19,189 nt of DNA from Muribaculaceae bacterium (GCA_029057255.1 JAICZO010000458.1:1-19189); one strand, 5' to 3'. Positions 8,001 to 14,817 are shown, counted from the first letter of the stretch. A program made the numbers and translations. Notes: generated by a model from the letters alone, not told the origin.

Positions 8001-10599
8001 CGGCCTTGGCCTTGGTGACGGGTACGAACAGAGCGTCGGCATAGCGGGGCAGGGTGTTGCGGCTGATGCTGTACAGGTCGAATTCATTCGTTTTGATCTC
8101 TGAGGCTAAGCTGCTGTCGACGGGTGTGATCTCGAAGAAGTAGCGGCCTGATACCACGTCGGCCACGTTGATGGTCAGCGGTGTGCCTGTGACGCCTTCG
8201 CCCGAGGGCTGTGCGGGGACATTCTCGCGGTCGGTCAGGCGCCAGCGGAATGCCACGGCAGCTTCGTTGCCGTCAGCGTCGTATGCAGCCACGTTGAGGG
8301 TGAAGGGTTTGTCGCTGTCGGCTGTCTGCCCGCAGGTGGCAGTCAGTGTGTAGGGCTTGCCGGTGGTGAAGGCACGGGTGGTTTCAGCAGTCTCGGCGGT
8401 GGCCGATGTCACTGTCACTTCCGCTATGAAGTCGGTGTAGGGGCTGCCGTTGTCGAGAGGGCGTCCGAGCATGTCGGCGGGCAGCTTGACCGAGAATGTG
8501 CCGTCGGAGGCTGTCGTGGCATCGAGGGTGCCGAGAGTCGCCTGCGGCGAGAACCAGCGCCAGCGGCTTGCCCCCTTGAGGGTCAGGGCCACCTTGGCAC
8601 CTGCCACCGGCATGCCGGAGTATGTCTTGGCGATGCCTTCGACTGTAATCTCGCCTTTGGCGGGCATGTCGCGTTTGACTGATGTCACCGACACCTCGAA
8701 GACGGGAGCCTTGAAGTCGCTCACCATGACGCTGTTGCTTGCGAAACCGCGTTGTCCGGTGATTTCGACACGAATGGTGTAGTTGCCGCTGAGTCCTTCC
8801 TTCTTTGTGGCGAAGCTGCCGTATGCGCGTCCGAGGGCATCGGTGCGCATCATCGACTTGGCCACCTCCTGATAGTTGGCGTCAAGCAGACGCACGGTTA
8901 TCTCCGTGTCGGCGCTTGTGTGACGGTCTTTGCCGTCGCGACGGCTCGAGGCCGTAACCACCGCCCAGTTGATGGAGTCGCCGGGGTGGTAGATGGCGCG
9001 GTCGGTGAAGATCAGGGTGCTGCGTTGTATGGACGCAGTGTCGGGCTTGTTGTAGTTGTAGTAGTATACGTTGCCGTCGAAATCGTATGTCTTGCCATCT
9101 TTCTTGAATGACAGCCATCTGCGGGAGTATCGGTCGCCCCGGGGGGCGTCGAACCGTACGAGACCGTCATTGTCGCTCTTGCCTAAGACGGAGGTGCGGA
9201 GCTTGCCGCTCTGACGGTCGTTGCCCGAGACTGTCACTCCCTCGAGGGGTGCGCCGGTGGTGAAGTCCACGACGCCGGCGTAGACGTCGGCGCTACAGCT
9301 GAGGGCAAAGCCTTTGAGGGGCGTTACGATGAATCGTGCCGCACGGCTGTCTTCAATCTTGCCGTTGACAGTCACCACTGCGGCATAATGGCCGCTCTTG
9401 GGGAGCTTGAAGTGGAGGGGCTGCGAGCCGCGTTTGACGGGCGCCAGTATCTTCTCTGATGCCACTTTGGGCATGCGGGCGATTTTCGATGCGCGGTTGT
9501 CGCTGTAGGAGGCGGGGAGGCTGTGGATGCTCACCACCACTTCCTTGGCGAAGAAGTAGTCGACATCGACTGTGAACTCGGTGTCGGGGGCTACCATGTC
9601 GGGGACGCTGAGTTCGGCAACGGGTCGGGTCAGCTCGTTCAGCTCGTTTCGCAGCATGGCGTTGTCGTACCAGCCGGGGAAGGCCTCGAGCGACTTGGTA
9701 ATCATCTCGATAAGGCGGTCGGCCGATGCATATTCCGTTGCATCGGCGTCCTTGCCGCCATACGGGGCGACGAAGACGGCATGGCCCGATGAGCCTCTGC
9801 ATATCTGCGCCAGGACGTAGCGTGCGGCCTCGACGTCGCTGTACTTTGTGTAGAGCGCCGTCAGCTCGCCCTTCTCGTCTGAGCTTGTGCCGCTCTTGAT
9901 GGCCTTGCAGCTCCAGAAGAAGAAGGGTGCCGAGCCTGCTTTGGTCTTGGCGGCGCACTTGCGGGCGAGAGCGTCGGCGTCCTGCCTGTAGTCGATTTCG
10001 CCGTAACGCATGCCGAGCAGAGCATCATAGAGGCGGTAGTGCACGAAGTCGGCTACCGTCGGCAGATACTCGAGGGTCTCGGGAGAGTAGGAGAGTACGT
10101 CGGCATAGCGCGACAGCGGAGTGTTGCCGGCCTTGTCGGCGGCACTCTCCAGCAGGCTGATGATGCGTGCTCTGAACTGTTCGCCGCTCCACTTGGAGAT
10201 GTCGGCGGGGTACGGCTCAAGAGGCGCTGTGACGCGGTTGTATTTATATTGGTTTTCGTTGTAGATGGTCATGAAGACCGAAGCCTCGAAGGCTGTGAGC
10301 ATGGCCTTGTCGTCGGCTGACAGCCCTTTCTTGGCAAGCTGCTCTTCGATGAATGCCGGCTGCGAGAACGACAGGTCTGTGTCGATGCTGCGCTGGGCGG
10401 CGCAAATCTCAAGTATTGCTCTTATTCTGGTGAGGCCGTCGGCGTCGCCGCTGTCAGCCTTGGCGAGCATGGCCTGAGCCTTCGACTCCACTTCTTTGGG
10501 GTATGCGAAGTCGGGTTTGTCGAATCGTGGTTCGGCGCCGAGGAAAAGGAACGACATGATAAGAGTTAGAAAAGTTGTTAGAAGTGATTTGCTCGACAT
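5068..10599 (-). CDS. Alpha-2-macroglobulin-like secreted protein without thioester motif
   Basis: The 1843-residue protein starts with a signal peptide (MSSKSLLTTFLTLIMSF, then LFLGA) that lacks a lipobox cysteine, so it is exported without a lipid anchor. Macroglobulin-type beta domains follow, with the hallmark AIYHPGDSINW near residue 538 and a bait-region-like part at roughly 850-1000. A low-complexity acidic linker (about 1090-1120) leads into the A2M domain (about 1123-1190; PNANTTWQFKALGW, PNLPRFLRQGD). An alpha-helical thioester-type domain spans about 1300-1620 and a terminal beta domain about 1730-1830. Bacterial members are thought to trap proteases in the periplasm, often through a Cys-x-Glu-Gln thioester. 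Here the matching stretch (about 1325-1340, NTSESITSTGMVSKLF) lacks it. The ATG at 10599 is chosen because it begins the signal peptide; the frame is open to 10671. No pbpC, a frequent partner of such genes, lies in the window. Confidence 0.92.
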   Translation of the reverse strand: MSSKSLLTTFLTLIMSFLFLGAEPRFDKPDFAYPKEVESKAQAMLAKADSGDADGLTRIRAILEICAAQRSIDTDLSFSQPAFIEEQLAKKGLSADDKAMLTAFEASVFMTIYNENQYKYNRVTAPLEPYPADISKWSGEQFRARIISLLESAADKAGNTPLSRYADVLSYSPETLEYLPTVADFVHYRLYDALLGMRYGEIDYRQDADALARKCAAKTKAGSAPFFFWSCKAIKSGTSSDEKGELTALYTKYSDVEAARYVLAQICRGSSGHAVFVAPYGGKDADATEYASADRLIEMITKSLEAFPGWYDNAMLRNELNELTRPVAELSVPDMVAPDTEFTVDVDYFFAKEVVVSIHSLPASYSDNRASKIARMPKVASEKILAPVKRGSQPLHFKLPKSGHYAAVVTVNGKIEDSRAARFIVTPLKGFALSCSADVYAGVVDFTTGAPLEGVTVSGNDRQSGKLRTSVLGKSDNDGLVRFDAPRGDRYSRRWLSFKKDGKTYDFDGNVYYYNYNKPDTASIQRSTLIFTDRAIYHPGDSINWAVVTASSRRDGKDRHTSADTEITVRLLDANYQEVAKSMMRTDALGRAYGSFATKKEGLSGNYTIRVEITGQRGFASNSVMVSDFKAPVFEVSVTSVKRDMPAKGEITVEGIAKTYSGMPVAGAKVALTLKGASRWRWFSPQATLGTLDATTASDGTFSVKLPADMLGRPLDNGSPYTDFIAEVTVTSATAETAETTRAFTTGKPYTLTATCGQTADSDKPFTLNVAAYDADGNEAAVAFRWRLTDRENVPAQPSGEGVTGTPLTINVADVVSGRYFFEITPVDSSLASEIKTNEFDLYSISRNTLPRYADALFVPVTKAKADASGKVSVLVGANAPELTVFGVVRHGDNMLRPTVNTMLKGFTTLEYKLPEGADAAECQLLLVATRDGKTITVAIELESAPVAKTEIVAETFRDRLTPGAGERWRLRLAKGSKGLADAGFIATMYDHALDALTTQSWPSGFGWLSDFSSIVMSTSRLGTSYGNTSLQAKMSDEVILEWPSFLFGDITSRAYSRLYSATNGIKIRGSNVLLKAEATMDLSAAIVEEDFDVEDSEADAGAGSADDNTAKETYRDPEVLQALWQPSLVADADGNVDIVFTVPNANTTWQFKALGWTKEIDMASFARTALANKPIMVKPNLPRFLRQGDTATVLATVFNNTDETASVETEVAMFDILTGKILGSAIFNNEIAAGGSAVVPQGLVAPTDASAIGYRIRSVCGNFADGEQAAIPVLPSSTTVIESTEFYLNPGDSKPFELTVKPSKDETVTLQYCQNPIWTVVKAMRGINTSESITSTGMVSKLFSALAASHIVGTNPDIAEAIKVWSEGSDDKALVSMLERNDELKKLLLDQTPWLQNAQSETLRMAALAELLHPDRSRAAIDAAKASLEKMQTADGGFRWGDWSDEPSVWSTRNVLFTLGIARSLGMLPDSFDRMVSKGMAYLQAQATKPHMPETDHELTLIATFFPKAKITAGGRRIIDATVKSVAAGWKKDNTTDKAYDILILAGNGRRAEAAKVLESVRQFGVVKPGTGLCFPNISDIRAYATIIQAYAVMDAPKADIDAMRQWITVRAQAMDDLGAYNPDYVIASVMLTGSDWTSVPVQQSVTVNGRPLSIGSTESSTGFFSQQIANDGGKTVITVQPNGVTPSYGSVVTVGRRAMTSVKARPGRDISVEKRLLVERDGKWVQTDRLKLGERVRVQLTIKAGRDLEYVSVDDERPASFAPVDQLPGYVWDGSLAFYRENRDASTRLFIGYLPKGTYHISYDMTAAVSGSFVSGIATVQSQYAPELTAHSGGSTVTVAE

Positions 10600-10635
10600 A
10601 ATATATATGCGTAAGATTAGTCGGTAATGACAATT

Positions 10636-10669
10636 GCGGCGGAGCCGTGCCCGTTGGGCGCCCCGCCGC
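10636..10669. other. GC-rich hairpin between fumarase and macroglobulin genes
   Basis: GCGGCGG (10636-10642) pairs with CCGCCGC (10663-10669), and inside it GCCC (10649-10652) pairs with GGGC (10656-10659). It lies 24 bases past the fumarase stop codon. On the minus strand, the direction of both neighbours, no T-run follows, so it is not a classical terminator for fumarase. On the plus strand seven T (10677-10683) follow after seven bases. It could stabilise or partly end the fumarase mRNA. Confidence 0.5.
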
Positions 10670-10692
10670 ATGTCTGTTTTTTTATTCAGGGT

Positions 10693-12345
10693 TTATTTCT
10701 TGTTGAGACCGCACATCTTGCATTTCTCAGAGATCTCGGTGAAGAAATCGTTGCCCTTGTCGTCGACGAGGATAAATGCGGGGAAGTCCTCGACTTCGAT
10801 TTTCCAGATGGCCTCCATGCCGAGCTCGGGGTATTCGAGCAGCTCGACGTTCTTGATCGAGTTCTGGGCGAGGACGGCTGCCGGGCCGCCGATAGAGCCG
10901 AGGTAGAAGCCGCCGTGCTTGTGGCAGGCATCGGTGACAGCCTGCGAGCGGTTGCCCTTGGCAATCATAATCATGGCGCCGCCGGCGCTCTGGAACTGGT
11001 CGACGTAGCTGTCCATGCGGCCTGCCGTTGTCGGGCCGAAGGAGCCTGAGGGCATGCCTGCGGGAGTCTTGGCGGGACCAGCATAGTAGATGGGGTGCTT
11101 CTTGAGATACTCGGGCATGGGCTCGCCGCGGTCGAGGCGCTCTTTAATCTTGGCGTGAGCGATGTCACGGCCTACGATGATGGTGCCTCGCAGCGACAGA
11201 CGGGTCGATACGGGGTACTTCGACAGCTCTGCGAGCACTTCTTCCATAGGACGGTTGAGGTCAATCTCGACAACCTTGCCCTCGCCTGCCTTGCGGTATT
11301 CTTCGGGGATGAGTTCGCCGGGGTTGGAGTCGAGTTTCTCGATCCAGAGGCCTTCGCGGTTGATTTTGGCCTTGACGTTGCGGTCGGCCGAGCAGCTTAC
11401 GCCCATGCCGATGGGGCAGGAAGCGCCGTGGCGGGGCAGACGGATGACGCGGATGTCGTGAGCGAAGTACTTGCCGCCGAACTGAGCGCCGAGGCCCAGC
11501 TCCTCCGACGCCTTCTTGAGGGTGGCCTCAAGCTCTACGTCGCGGAATGCGTGGCCGTACTCGTTGCCTTTGGTGGGCAGCGAGTCGAGATACTTCACCG
11601 ATGCTTTCTTGACCACTTCGAGGTTCTTCTCGGCCGATGTGCCGCCGATGACGAAAGCGATGTGGTAGGGAGGACATGCGGCAGTGCCGAGCGTGCGCAT
11701 CTTCTCGATGAGGAAGGGTACGAGCTTGTCGGGGTTGATGGTAGCCTTTGTCTCCTGATAGAGGTATGTCTTGTTAGCCGAGCCGCCGCCCTTGGCCACG
11801 AAGAGGAAGTGGTACTCGTCGCCCTCGCAAGCGTGGATGTCGATCTGTGCGGGCAGGTTGCAGCCGGTGTTCACTTCGTCGTACATAGTCAGCGGAGCGT
11901 TCTGGCTGTAGCGGAGGTTGTCGGTTGTGTATGTGAGGTATACGCCTTCGGAGATGCGCTCCTCGTCATTGCAGCCTGTGAAGACGTTCTGACCCTTCGA
12001 AGCGTGGCAGATGGCAGTGCCGGTGTCCTGGCAGAAGGGGAGCTGACCCTTGGCGGCCACTTCGGCGTTGCGGAGCATCGTGAGGGCTACGAACTTGTCG
12101 TTCTCGCTTGCCTCGGGGTCGGCGAGAATCTTGGCCACCATAGCGTTGTGCTCGCGGCGGAGCATGAATGCGTTGTCATGAGTGGCCTGACGTGCGAGCA
12201 CGGTGAGAGCCTGCGGGTCGACGACGAGGAACTCGTGTCCGCCCCAGTTCTCGGTGCGTACATAGTCGGATGTCAGATGATAGTACTCGGTCGTGTCGGG
12301 GCCGAGGGGGAACATTTCCTGGTAGTGAAACGGTTTAGTTGCCAT
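10693..12345 (-). CDS. fumA: Class I fumarate hydratase, iron-sulfur type
   Basis: The 550-residue protein is a class I fumarase, converting fumarate and L-malate reversibly with an oxygen-sensitive [4Fe-4S] cluster. The three cluster cysteines known from E. coli FumA (C105, C224, C318) fall at the same numbers: PFCQDTGTA (C105), TAACPPYHI (C224) and GVSCSADR (C318). Other family signatures are GGGSANKTYLY (187-197), RLPRHGASCPIGMG (302-315) and the C-terminal half-domain GPAKTPAGMPSGSFGPTTAG. It is one chain with both halves fused, as in FumA and FumB, and of normal length. In Bacteroidales this enzyme serves the reductive branch from oxaloacetate to succinate in anaerobic metabolism; that role here is inferred. 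It is transcribed divergently from rpsF from a strong promoter. The macroglobulin gene follows on the same strand after 93 bases. Confidence 0.97.
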   Translation of the reverse strand: MATKPFHYQEMFPLGPDTTEYYHLTSDYVRTENWGGHEFLVVDPQALTVLARQATHDNAFMLRREHNAMVAKILADPEASENDKFVALTMLRNAEVAAKGQLPFCQDTGTAICHASKGQNVFTGCNDEERISEGVYLTYTTDNLRYSQNAPLTMYDEVNTGCNLPAQIDIHACEGDEYHFLFVAKGGGSANKTYLYQETKATINPDKLVPFLIEKMRTLGTAACPPYHIAFVIGGTSAEKNLEVVKKASVKYLDSLPTKGNEYGHAFRDVELEATLKKASEELGLGAQFGGKYFAHDIRVIRLPRHGASCPIGMGVSCSADRNVKAKINREGLWIEKLDSNPGELIPEEYRKAGEGKVVEIDLNRPMEEVLAELSKYPVSTRLSLRGTIIVGRDIAHAKIKERLDRGEPMPEYLKKHPIYYAGPAKTPAGMPSGSFGPTTAGRMDSYVDQFQSAGGAMIMIAKGNRSQAVTDACHKHGGFYLGSIGGPAAVLAQNSIKNVELLEYPELGMEAIWKIEVEDFPAFILVDDKGNDFFTEISEKCKMCGLNKK

Positions 12346-12381
12346 ATGTTATATGCAGATTGTTTGTCAATATTGTTGTGG

Positions 12382-12412
12382 CAAAGATAGCAATTATCCG
12401 CCAAGCGGCAAA
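12382..12412 (-). promoter_or_regulatory. Consensus promoter for the fumarase gene
   Basis: On the minus strand TTTG (12412-12409), 19 bases, and TATCTTTG (12389-12382) match the Bacteroidetes housekeeping consensus without a mismatch. The start point would lie near 12377, about 30 bases before the fumarase ATG. Confidence 0.85.
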
Positions 12413-12446
12413 AAAAAGTTTGGCGCGTGCGTATGTGCGAGAAAAA

Positions 12447-12478
12447 TTTGGTAGAACGGCAGAAAATCGCTATCTTTG
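12447..12478 (+). promoter_or_regulatory. Consensus promoter for rpsF-rpsR-rplI
   Basis: TTTG (12447-12450), 20 bases, and TATCTTTG (12471-12478) match the Bacteroidetes consensus without a mismatch. The start point would be near 12483, giving an AT-rich leader of about 45 bases before rpsF. Only 34 bases separate its -33 element from that of the divergent fumarase promoter. Confidence 0.88.
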
Positions 12479-12527
12479 CAGCCGGAAAAATACATTCCAA
12501 AACTAATCACTTAATTATCAACCTAAA

Positions 12528-12893
12528 ATGCAGTACGAAACCGTTTTCATTTTAACTCCCGTTTTGTCTGACGCTCAGATGAAGGAAGCGGTAGAAAAGT
12601 TCGCTAAGGTTCTCACCGACAATGGTGCAGAAATCGTAAACAGCGAAGAGTGGGGTCTCCGCAAGCTCGCTTACCCCATCGACAAGAAGTCAACCGGCTT
12701 CTATAGCCTCATCGAATTCAACGCTGATCCCCAGGTGATCCGCAAGCTCGAGACTGCTTACCGTCGCGACGAGCGTGTCCTCCGCTGGCTCACTTTCCGT
12801 CAGGACAAATATGCAGCACAGTATGCCGAAAAGCGTCGCGCACGCCGTGCAGCTCAACCCCAGGCTCAAACCGTAGAAACTAAGGAGGACTAA
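12528..12893 (+). CDS. rpsF: 30S ribosomal protein bS6
   Basis: The 121-residue protein is bS6, a ferredoxin-like fold protein that binds bS18 on the 30S platform. It shows the family pattern MQYETVFILTPVLSD, EEWGLRKLAYPIDKKSTGFY (residues 41-60) and the strand pair around RRDERVLRWLTFR. The tail (about 98-121) is basic then acidic, as is common in bS6. It is the first gene of the rpsF-rpsR-rplI operon. No Shine-Dalgarno sequence precedes it: the leader before the ATG is AT-rich, which is normal in Bacteroidetes. In Flavobacterium, bS6, bS18 and bS21 form the pocket that hides the anti-Shine-Dalgarno end of 16S rRNA. Confidence 0.98.
   Translation: MQYETVFILTPVLSDAQMKEAVEKFAKVLTDNGAEIVNSEEWGLRKLAYPIDKKSTGFYSLIEFNADPQVIRKLETAYRRDERVLRWLTFRQDKYAAQYAEKRRARRAAQPQAQTVETKED
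12882..12888 (+). promoter_or_regulatory. Full Shine-Dalgarno sequence for rpsR
   Basis: AAGGAGG ends 8 bases before the rpsR ATG at 12897, ideal spacing for pairing with the 3' end of 16S rRNA. It overlaps the last codons of rpsF (AAG GAG GAC, Lys-Glu-Asp). None of the other starts in the window has a comparable site. Confidence 0.75.
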
Positions 12894-12896
12894 AAA

Positions 12897-13166
12897 ATGG
12901 CACAGACACAATCAGAAATCCGCTACCTCACTCCCATGTCGGTAGACGTCAAGAAGAAAAAATACTGCCGCTTCAAGCGTTTCGGCATCAACTTCGTTGA
13001 CTACAAGGACCCCGAATTCCTCAAGAAATTCCTCAACGAGCAGGGCAAAATCCTCCCCCGCCGCATCACCGGCACTTCGCTGAAGTTCCAGCGTCGCGTG
13101 GCTCAGGCTGTTAAGCGTGCACGTCACCTCGCCCTCCTCCCCTATGTTACCGACTTGATGAAATAA
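12897..13166 (+). CDS. rpsR: 30S ribosomal protein bS18
   Basis: The 89-residue protein is bS18, which pairs with bS6 on the 30S platform beside the mRNA exit. The conserved core is easy to see: KKKKYCRFKRFGINFVDYKD (residues 19-38), then LPRRITGTSLKFQRRVAQAV (53-72) and KRARHLALLPY (73-83). Length is normal for Bacteroidetes, with an extra N-terminal arm. It starts 3 bases after the rpsF stop codon, so the two are translated from one message, and it carries a strong Shine-Dalgarno sequence unlike its neighbours. Confidence 0.98.
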   Translation: MAQTQSEIRYLTPMSVDVKKKKYCRFKRFGINFVDYKDPEFLKKFLNEQGKILPRRITGTSLKFQRRVAQAVKRARHLALLPYVTDLMK

Positions 13167-13187
13167 CCCTTTACCCGTAGGAAAATT

Positions 13188-13631
13188 ATGAAGATCATTC
13201 TTAAAGAAGACGTGTCGGGCCTCGGATACAAGGACGACGTGGTTGAAGTAAAAGACGGATACGGCCGCAACTACCTTATCCCCACAGGTAAAGCAGTTAT
13301 CGCCACTCCCTCGGCTCTCAAGGTGCTTGCCGAGAACCAGCGCCAGCGCGCTCACAAGCTCGCCAAGATCAAAGCCGACGCTGAGGCTCTCGCAGCTCAG
13401 CTCTCGCAGCTCAAGCTCACTATCGGCGCCAAGACAAGTGCTACCGGCACTATCTTCGGTTCTGTTAACAGCATCCAGATCGCTGAATCTCTCGAGAAAC
13501 TCGGCTTCAATGTTGACCGCAAGATCATCGACATCAAGGAAGCGATCAAGGAAGTGGGCGAATACGTTGCAACAGTACGCCTCCACAAGGAAGTTTCTGT
13601 CGAGATTCCCTTCGAAGTCGTTGCTGAATAA
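13188..13631 (+). CDS. rplI: 50S ribosomal protein bL9
   Basis: The 147-residue protein is bL9, with the N-terminal rRNA-binding domain MKIILKEDVSGLGYKDDVVEV (1-21) and GYGRNYLIPTGKAV (24-37). A long connecting helix (about 42-75, rich in Ala, Lys, Glu and Gln) leads to a C-terminal domain containing GTIFGSVNS and the hydrophobic segments to residue 147. It is the last gene of the operon, 21 bases after rpsR, and is followed by an intrinsic terminator. The upstream sequence TAGGA is at best a weak ribosome-binding site. Confidence 0.98.
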   Translation: MKIILKEDVSGLGYKDDVVEVKDGYGRNYLIPTGKAVIATPSALKVLAENQRQRAHKLAKIKADAEALAAQLSQLKLTIGAKTSATGTIFGSVNSIQIAESLEKLGFNVDRKIIDIKEAIKEVGEYVATVRLHKEVSVEIPFEVVAE

Positions 13632-13653
13632 GCATACGCCAGACATACAATAT

Positions 13654-13684
13654 AAAAAGCATCCGAGCCTCGGATGCTTTTTTT
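13654..13684 (+). terminator. Intrinsic terminator of the ribosomal protein operon
   Basis: GCATCCGA (13659-13666), loop GCC, TCGGATGC (13670-13677) forms an 8-bp stem flanked by five A and seven T (13678-13684). It begins 22 bases after the rplI stop codon. The flanking A and T runs extend the stem, so it may also work on the minus strand. Confidence 0.93.
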
Positions 13685-13715
13685 ATGCGGTGATGGCGGT
13701 GATTGTTAAAGGGAG

Positions 13716-13738
13716 TTAAAAGCTAAAGGCGCTTTTAA
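13716..13738. other. Perfect 8-bp dyad in the rplI-DUF2807 intergenic region
   Basis: TTAAAAGC (13716-13723) and GCTTTTAA (13731-13738) are separated by TAAAGGC. The dyad lies between two terminators and outside any gene. It could be an operator, a small RNA stem, or chance. I see no good promoter beside it on either strand; the nearest partial -7 match is TAGCTTTT on the minus strand. Confidence 0.4.
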
Positions 13739-13823
13739 ACCATCGGCCCTCTGCCGCGTCATATAGTCAGTAATAAGACATAATACAGAGCTTAGCAAGT
13801 AAACTGACTTTTCAACGTATAAG

Positions 13824-13855
13824 AAGCCCCGACTCGTGAAGAATCGGGGCTTTTT
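13824..13855. terminator. Terminator for the DUF2807 gene, probably two-way
   Basis: A 9-bp stem (13824-13832 with 13844-13852), mostly G and C, encloses an 11-base loop. The plus side ends in five T (13851-13855); the minus side ends in TTCTTAT. It lies 24 bases past the DUF2807 stop codon and serves that minus-strand gene. The better T-run faces the plus strand, where it would back up the rplI terminator. Confidence 0.75.
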
Positions 13856-13878
13856 GCATTTGATGTCGTGTGGTGCCG

Positions 13879-14622
13879 TCACTTGTTGCTCACCGAGCCG
13901 CCGGAGTCCTTGCTGATTTTGGCGCCGGAGACGATGTTGCATTTCACCGATGAGCCGGATGATGCCTCGGCTTTGCCTGTGGCTGCCTTGATGCCGTCAG
14001 CCTTGATGCTTCCGGCCGACGAGGCCTCGTACTTGGCGCGGTTAGCATTGCCGCTCTTGAGTCGGATGCCTGCGGCCGACGAAGCCTCGCAGTCGAGACG
14101 GTCTGTTGTCAGGTTGTCGATGCTCACCGATGCCGCCGACGAAGACTCTATCTCGCATTTGCCGCTGACCTTCAGAGCTTCGATGACGATGCTTCCGGCC
14201 GACGATGCTTCGATGTCGATGTCGCCGTCGACGACCATGTTGCCGCTCACGTTCAGGCGGCCGGCCGACGATACCTCGATGTCGTAGAGCGTCGGGGCGC
14301 ATACCTGCACGGTGACAGCGCCGGTTTTCCTGATGTTGTTGTACTCCAGCGATTTGTTCTCGAGGTACACCTTCAGCTCGTCTTTGACAACCTTCACGAC
14401 AAGGCGGTCGAAGTCATCCTTGTTGGCGGTCACTTTGGCCTTGCCGTTGCAGGGGGCTGTGGTGAGGTTCACGTTTATGCCGGTAGCGACGTCAATCTTC
14501 GAGAAATTGCCGATTCTGACCGTGCGCAGCTCCGTGTCGTCGGTGCGCGTGGCGCTTGACTGTGTGTTGCACGACATTAGTGCAAGGGGGAGGAAGAGGA
14601 GAATGGACTTTAGCATTTTCAT
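13879..14622 (-). CDS. DUF2807 (head GIN domain) lipoprotein
   Basis: The protein (247 residues from the chosen start) is a lipoprotein. Its signal peptide MKMLKSILLFLPLALMSC has a lipobox cysteine at 18, so the mature protein should be lipid-anchored in the envelope. The rest fits DUF2807, labelled the head GIN or putative auto-transporter adhesin domain: FSKIDVATGINVNLT, then a repeating beta-helix with turns such as DIEVSSAGRLNV, DIEASSAGSIVI, EIESSSAASVSI, DCEASSAAGIRL and KYEASSAGSIKA, spaced 20-22 residues apart. Its function is unknown; adhesion or polymer binding at the surface is suggested by fold only. I prefer the ATG at 14622 to the one at 14649, since the likely promoter would leave the latter almost no leader and the former begins a clean signal peptide. 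It is divergent from metG and has its own terminator. Confidence 0.88.
   Translation of the reverse strand: MKMLKSILLFLPLALMSCNTQSSATRTDDTELRTVRIGNFSKIDVATGINVNLTTAPCNGKAKVTANKDDFDRLVVKVVKDELKVYLENKSLEYNNIRKTGAVTVQVCAPTLYDIEVSSAGRLNVSGNMVVDGDIDIEASSAGSIVIEALKVSGKCEIESSSAASVSIDNLTTDRLDCEASSAAGIRLKSGNANRAKYEASSAGSIKADGIKAATGKAEASSGSSVKCNIVSGAKISKDSGGSVSNK
14012..14278 (-). repeat. Five in-gene repeats coding the beta-helix SSA turns
   Basis: On the plus strand near-identical units of the type CCGGCCGACGA start at 14012, 14072, 14132, 14195 and 14261, spaced 60, 60, 63 and 66 bases. On the coding strand they encode the (E/V)(A/S)SSA turns of the DUF2807 protein. A more diverged unit follows towards the C-terminal end near 13945. 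Spacing in whole codons and matching protein structure show these are coding repeats rather than a separate element. Confidence 0.8.
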
Positions 14623-14660
14623 AGAATGTAGCTTTTTAGTGGTTGTCATATATAAGACGC

Positions 14661-14694
14661 GGAAGATATGCGAAATGTTACATCGGCCTGCAAA
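14661..14694 (-). promoter_or_regulatory. Candidate promoter for the DUF2807 lipoprotein
   Basis: On the minus strand TTTG (14694-14691) is followed after 22 bases by TATCTTCC (14668-14661), which matches 6 of the 8 positions around the TAnnTTTG box. Transcription would begin near 14655, which supports the ATG at 14622 as the start codon. Confidence 0.5.
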
Positions 14695-14752
14695 TTTTTT
14701 TATGCTGTTTTTTTATGCTGATGAAATAATTTGGGAATGAAGCGTATGCCGC

Positions 14753-14783
14753 TTTGTTTCTTAATATTTTTTTATTAAATTTG
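14753..14783 (+). promoter_or_regulatory. Consensus promoter for metG and the downstream run
   Basis: TTTG (14753-14756), 19 bases, and TAAATTTG (14776-14783) match the Bacteroidetes consensus exactly. The start point would be near 14789, giving a leader of about 28 bases. It is the only clear promoter seen for the plus-strand genes up to the window end. Confidence 0.85.
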
Positions 14784-14817
14784 CCGTTTGAATAACAAGA
14801 AGATAATCCAGAGCACC

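Noticed and set aside
11095..12390. 431-codon plus-strand frame opposite fumarase
   Set aside because: Fully antisense to fumarase, which has all three cluster cysteines in place; the frame shows no domain of its own.
12481..12498. Possible bS6-bS18 binding structure in the rpsF leader
   Set aside because: A CCG followed by GGAA and TTCC could form a four-pair hairpin, but this is too small to distinguish from chance without comparative alignment.
13706..13942. 78-codon minus-strand frame in the rplI-DUF2807 intergenic region
   Set aside because: It overlaps the end of the DUF2807 gene and passes through its terminator; no start signal and no likeness to a known family.
14012..14278. Repeats in the DUF2807 gene as a CRISPR-like or mobile array
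   Set aside because: Spacing is in whole codons, varies between 60 and 66 bases, and matches the turns of the encoded beta-helix.
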